From: a virus
DNA: 23,873 bases
Virus record (IMG/VR): IMGVR_UViG_3300023216_000765
Location: 1-23,873 of that record
Direction: 5' to 3' (one strand)
The notes beneath the pieces are model-generated. The model was given only the letters and a program-made list of their open reading frames with translations, searched no databases and was not told where the DNA came from. Of the stretch, positions 22,127-23,873 are shown one piece after another. The first letter of the stretch is position 1, and the number at the start of each line of letters is the position of its first letter. A program made the position numbers and the translations under genes.

Positions 22127-22315
22127 TCACTCGCTCCAGATATCAGTAATCAATATGATTATAATTGATACTCCTACAGAACTGAGAGCATACGGTAACA
22201 TATCTAAATCTTTTATTACCAACGAGTAACACGATATCCAAGATCCTATTACAATTATTGCCAGTGACAACCACACAATTATCACTGACAATTTAATACT
22301 AATTAGCAACTTCAT
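22127..22315 (-). CDS. Small two-helix membrane protein, 62 aa
   Basis: Two hydrophobic segments, about residues 6-30 (V-I-I-V-W-L-S-L-A-I-I-V-I-G) and 42-58 (A-L-S-S-V-G-V-S-I-I-I-I-L-I), are separated by a short polar loop K-D-L-D-M-L-P. The start has AAAGGTGA about eight bases upstream and overlaps the stop of the upstream gene by 17 bases. Its location in the early region, away from lysis genes, argues for a host-membrane or superinfection-type role rather than a holin, but this is a guess. Confidence 0.55.
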   Translation of the reverse strand: MKLLISIKLSVIIVWLSLAIIVIGSWISCYSLVIKDLDMLPYALSSVGVSIIIILITDIWSE

Positions 22316-22826
22316 CGTCTAAATCACCTTTATCTACCATGTCTTTCATGATTTTAGATAAGGCTTGTTCACGTGATTTGCTTTCAATCTTACTTAATAC
22401 TTCACCAAATAGATCTTTACCCAATACATCTTTTACCTTTCTTTCAAGGTGTTTAGCATCTTCAGGTGATCTAACTAGTTCTTCAGCAGTCATCTTCATT
22501 ACTCGATCAAAATCTTTTTCAGCTTTATAAATACCTAATTCATCATCTGATTTTTTATCAAGTGCTTCACGATATTCATCTTCCCATTTATCAAGATTTT
22601 CCATAAATTCTTCAGCTTCTCGTTTCATTTCATCATTATCTATATTTTTGAACTTAAAGTTCATTAATTGAGCCATCCTTAATAGATCTTTAAATATTAT
22701 ATCATATTGAGCAAATAATATTGCTGGGAACTTATCTTCTCGAATCAAATGATTCAATAGATTATTAACTTTTGCCATATATTCCAATGCAACAAACAAT
22801 GGAATTTGTTTTGTTTCGTTAGTCAT
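22299..22826 (-). CDS. Charged helical protein, 175 aa
   Basis: The frame can begin at a GTG at 22838, but that GTG is part of the GGAGG ribosome binding site of the ATG at 22826, which is clearly the start. The protein is nearly all helix: a hydrophobic N-terminal half (P-L-F-V-A-L-E-Y-M-A-K-V, A-Q-Y-D-I-I-F-K-D-L-L) and a very acidic/basic second half with coiled-coil character (E-E-F-M-E-N-L-D-K-W-E-D-E-Y). No motif I recognise. It is followed by the membrane protein with a 17-base overlap. Confidence 0.75.
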   Translation of the reverse strand: MTNETKQIPLFVALEYMAKVNNLLNHLIREDKFPAILFAQYDIIFKDLLRMAQLMNFKFKNIDNDEMKREAEEFMENLDKWEDEYREALDKKSDDELGIYKAEKDFDRVMKMTAEELVRSPEDAKHLERKVKDVLGKDLFGEVLSKIESKSREQALSKIMKDMVDKGDLDDEVAN

Positions 22827-22910
22827 AATGACCTCCACAATTTAATTGATTAATGTTTAATTATGTATGCTTGAACAGGATTTAATCTTTACCTGCAAGG
22901 CTACCGCTTC

Positions 22911-23012
22911 TATTCTACGTTATTCTTTCGTTGAATTAGTCGTTCTACATTTATATCCTCTGTCGAGAGAAATACATCATGCAAGGCTATCACAGCCAAT
23001 TGAAAGTTCATA
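22911..23012 (-). CDS. Possible tiny protein, 33 aa
   Basis: ATG at 23012 overlaps the stop of an 18-codon frame as ATGA and runs 33 codons to TAG. The product has a hydrophobic start (M-N-F-Q-L-A-V-I-A-L-H-D-V-F-L) and a charged end (V-E-R-L-I-Q-R-K-N-N-V-E). There is no clear ribosome binding site, and a 40-codon frame on the other strand covers part of it, so this is weak. Confidence 0.25.
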
Positions 23013-23105
23013 CTACCATGAAGAATGGATTATATATGTTTAATAACGGGAAAAGACTGATCATTTTCAGTTTATCGGCTCCTACTATCTGTGTGGATTA
23101 AACTT

Positions 23106-23171
23106 CACTCTGTCATTTGACAGTTGGTGCGAGTACAACCTCTACATTTATGCTTGCAGGCAATCTTCATC
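23106..23171 (-). CDS. Possible cysteine-rich micropeptide, 21 aa
   Basis: ATG at 23171 has AAGG six bases upstream. The frame is 21 codons with cysteines at 5, 9, 12 and 17 (M-K-I-A-C-K-H-K-C-R-G-C-T-R-T-N-C), enough for one zinc site. Small cysteine-rich proteins are common elsewhere in this block, which supports it slightly. Very short frames arise often by chance. Confidence 0.28.
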
Positions 23172-23250
23172 CACTACCTTACACAAGCTTCCAAGTTAAC
23201 CTAACACAACCAACCGTCGTCAGATGCATGTTAGAACATACAATTATTTG

Positions 23251-23312
23251 GAGAGTCGTCAATATCCTTAATTGAACCCCAATCATAGGCTTGACCCTTC
23301 CATTACTCTCCA
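23251..23312 (-). repeat. 62-base foldback downstream of the DUF6717-like gene
   Basis: On the minus strand GGAGAGT pairs with ACTCTCC (seven pairs), and inside this GTCAA pairs with TTGAC, CCT with AGG, and ATTG with CAAT around GGGTT. It follows the stop at 23331 by about 18 bases. There is no U-tract, so it is not an ordinary intrinsic terminator; it may protect the 3' end of the message. The 7-pair closing stem recalls a tRNA acceptor, but no anticodon or T arm fits. Confidence 0.4.
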
Positions 23313-23330
23313 TGTTTATTGTTTCTCTCT

Positions 23331-23777
23331 TTACTTTACTTGTAAGTATATTTCTTTGGGAATATCACCCTGGAAGTAATACTTAACAACAGCACATAAC
23401 CAACCATGTTTAATATTAGTTATATCAACACAATCATCATTAGCTGCTAATTCATTCAACATATACCAAGCTCCTTGGCCTTCATCATAGGTCTTGTTCA
23501 ACCTATATTTATTACCAGGGAATGGTTTATTACTGAATAATATGGTACATTTAATGCTATAACCTGATACAAAATCAAGTATTTCATCAGCACCTGATAC
23601 AAATGGTTCCTTGACAATATCTTTATCTCTATCATCAAATACCCACATGCCTGCTATTTTATATGGATGTATTACATGTATTGCATTAGCATCCACTACT
23701 GGTTTACTACTGTTCCGTTGTTTCTTAATATCAACAAAAGAATGTATTACATTACTTATACTTTGTAACCATTTCAT
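23331..23777 (-). CDS. DUF6717-like protein, 148 aa
   Basis: The frame extends to 23810, but GGAGG at 23785-23789 fixes the start at the ATG at 23777. After a basic N-terminal segment of about 28 residues comes a domain with H-V-I-H-P-Y-K, G-M-W-V-F-D-D, K-E-P-F-V-S-G-A-D-E-I-L-D, then F-S-N-K-P-F-P-G, and near the end H-G-W-L-C. I recall this order from bacterial proteins annotated DUF6717, whose function is not known; the family name is from memory. The neighbours do not reveal a role. Confidence 0.68.
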   Translation of the reverse strand: MKWLQSISNVIHSFVDIKKQRNSSKPVVDANAIHVIHPYKIAGMWVFDDRDKDIVKEPFVSGADEILDFVSGYSIKCTILFSNKPFPGNKYRLNKTYDEGQGAWYMLNELAANDDCVDITNIKHGWLCAVVKYYFQGDIPKEIYLQVK

Positions 23778-23797
23778 TGGATAACCTCCATAGTTAA

Positions 23798-23831
23798 TAC
23801 TGGCTGACATTAATTAAAACATCAGCCAATA
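23798..23831 (-). promoter_or_regulatory. Intercistronic hairpin before the DUF6717-like gene
   Basis: TACTGGCTGA (23798-23807) and TCAGCCAATA (23822-23831) form a 10-pair stem with one G-U on the minus strand, with a 14-base AT-rich loop. It lies between a stop at 23835 and the GGAGG of the next gene. No U-tract follows, so it may be a processing or stability element. Confidence 0.4.
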
Positions 23832-23834
23832 GTG

Positions 23835-23873
23835 TTAATCACTTAGCTGGATTGAACCACCGTTATTAGTAAC
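23835..23873 (-). CDS. 3' end of an upstream gene, partial
   Basis: From the right edge the minus strand has an open frame of 12 codons (V-T-N-N-G-G-S-I-Q-L-S-D) ending in TAA at 23835-23837. Its position, just before a hairpin and the ribosome binding site of the next gene, fits the end of a preceding gene in the same operon. Too short to identify. Confidence 0.35.
   Translation of the reverse strand, partial: VTNNGGSIQLSD

Larger units (their letters stand above)
22827..23330. other. 504-base stretch without a clear gene
   Basis: This space is GC-richer (two 60-base lines count 42-45% G+C) than the flanking genes and holds only short frames. On the minus strand these are 21, 18 and 33 codons; the 18-codon frame (MISLFPLLNIYN...) overlaps the 33-codon one by ATGA. 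A 40-codon plus-strand frame (22980-23102) is also open. There is a palindrome CTGTCA-TT-TGACAG (23111-23124), a 62-base foldback near the upstream end, and a 10-base direct repeat TGCAAGGCTA (22895-22904 and 22981-22990). It resembles the stretch at 15956-16323 in composition and could be another structured RNA or a place of gene turnover. Confidence 0.4.

Noticed and set aside
23030-23035. Perfect TATAAT on the minus strand as a promoter
   Set aside because: No recognisable -35 box at 16-18 bases and no extended -10; such hexamers are expected by chance in AT-rich DNA.
22980-23102. Plus-strand 40-codon frame
   Set aside because: It is against the direction of all neighbours, lacks a ribosome binding site, and tiny frames on both strands look equally plausible here.
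23251-23312. Seven-pair closing stem resembling a tRNA acceptor
   Set aside because: At 62 bases with one long coaxial arm it has no D, anticodon or T arm on either strand. Kept only as a foldback.
23841-23873. GGTTCAATCC on the minus strand looks like a tRNA T loop
   Set aside because: The flanking bases do not form a T stem, no acceptor pairing or CCA is present, and the bases fit the coding end of a gene running in from the right edge.
1-23873. CRISPR array, integrase or attachment sites
   Set aside because: No regularly spaced direct repeats, tyrosine or serine recombinase motifs, or tRNA-end duplications were seen.

Overview
The window is a piece of a tailed double-stranded DNA phage genome. 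It is AT-rich, densely packed and divided into two transcriptional blocks that converge at about 11,935-11,938. The host cannot be told from the sequence. Most minus-strand genes have strong AAGGAG-type ribosome binding sites, and TAA, TAG and TGA all serve as ordinary stops, so no stop-codon reassignment is evident.

Plus-strand block (1-11,938): three very large genes with little space between them. The first runs in from the left edge (2,682 residues after its first internal Met). It carries one D-M-D-G-D motif inside R-D-M-D-G-D-K-L-Y, the catalytic signature of two-barrel RNA polymerases (multisubunit beta-prime, QDE-1/YonO and crAss-like phage virion polymerases). The best reading is a giant virion-packaged RNA polymerase. 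It is followed by an 891-residue helical protein with a membrane-like segment and a 340-residue protein, both probably internal or ejected virion proteins. The 891-residue gene seems to start at TTG, overlapping the stop of an 11-codon leader ORF by TTGA.

Minus-strand block (23,873 down to 11,935): early genes. In transcription order there is a partial gene at the right edge, a DUF6717-like protein, a GC-richer stretch with only tiny ORFs, a helical protein, a two-helix membrane protein, a PC4-like ssDNA-binding protein, a helix-turn-helix protein and a small unknown protein. Then comes a four-gene ubiquitin-like conjugation cassette: a 69-residue beta-grasp protein ending in Gly-Gly, a 513-residue protein with an E2/UBC-like core, a JAMM isopeptidase with a complete motif, and a ThiF/E1-like enzyme. 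A strong intrinsic terminator closes this unit. A second unit follows: ERF recombinase, SSB-like protein, a 51-residue protein, a hairpin-rich GC-richer non-coding stretch, small zinc-ribbon and winged-helix proteins, an AEP primase-helicase fusion with a degenerate Walker A, an Nmad1/DUF1599-like protein, a PD-(D/E)xK nuclease and a 58-residue protein.

The most exciting content is the complete Ubl-E2-JAB-E1 set in a phage. It sits with DNA-metabolism and transcription genes rather than tail genes, next to a giant single-chain RNA polymerase candidate. It could modify host or phage proteins during takeover or interfere with host Ubl-type defences; the target cannot be read from the sequence. 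Several small genes (58, 51, about 31 residues) were found by hand in apparent gaps.
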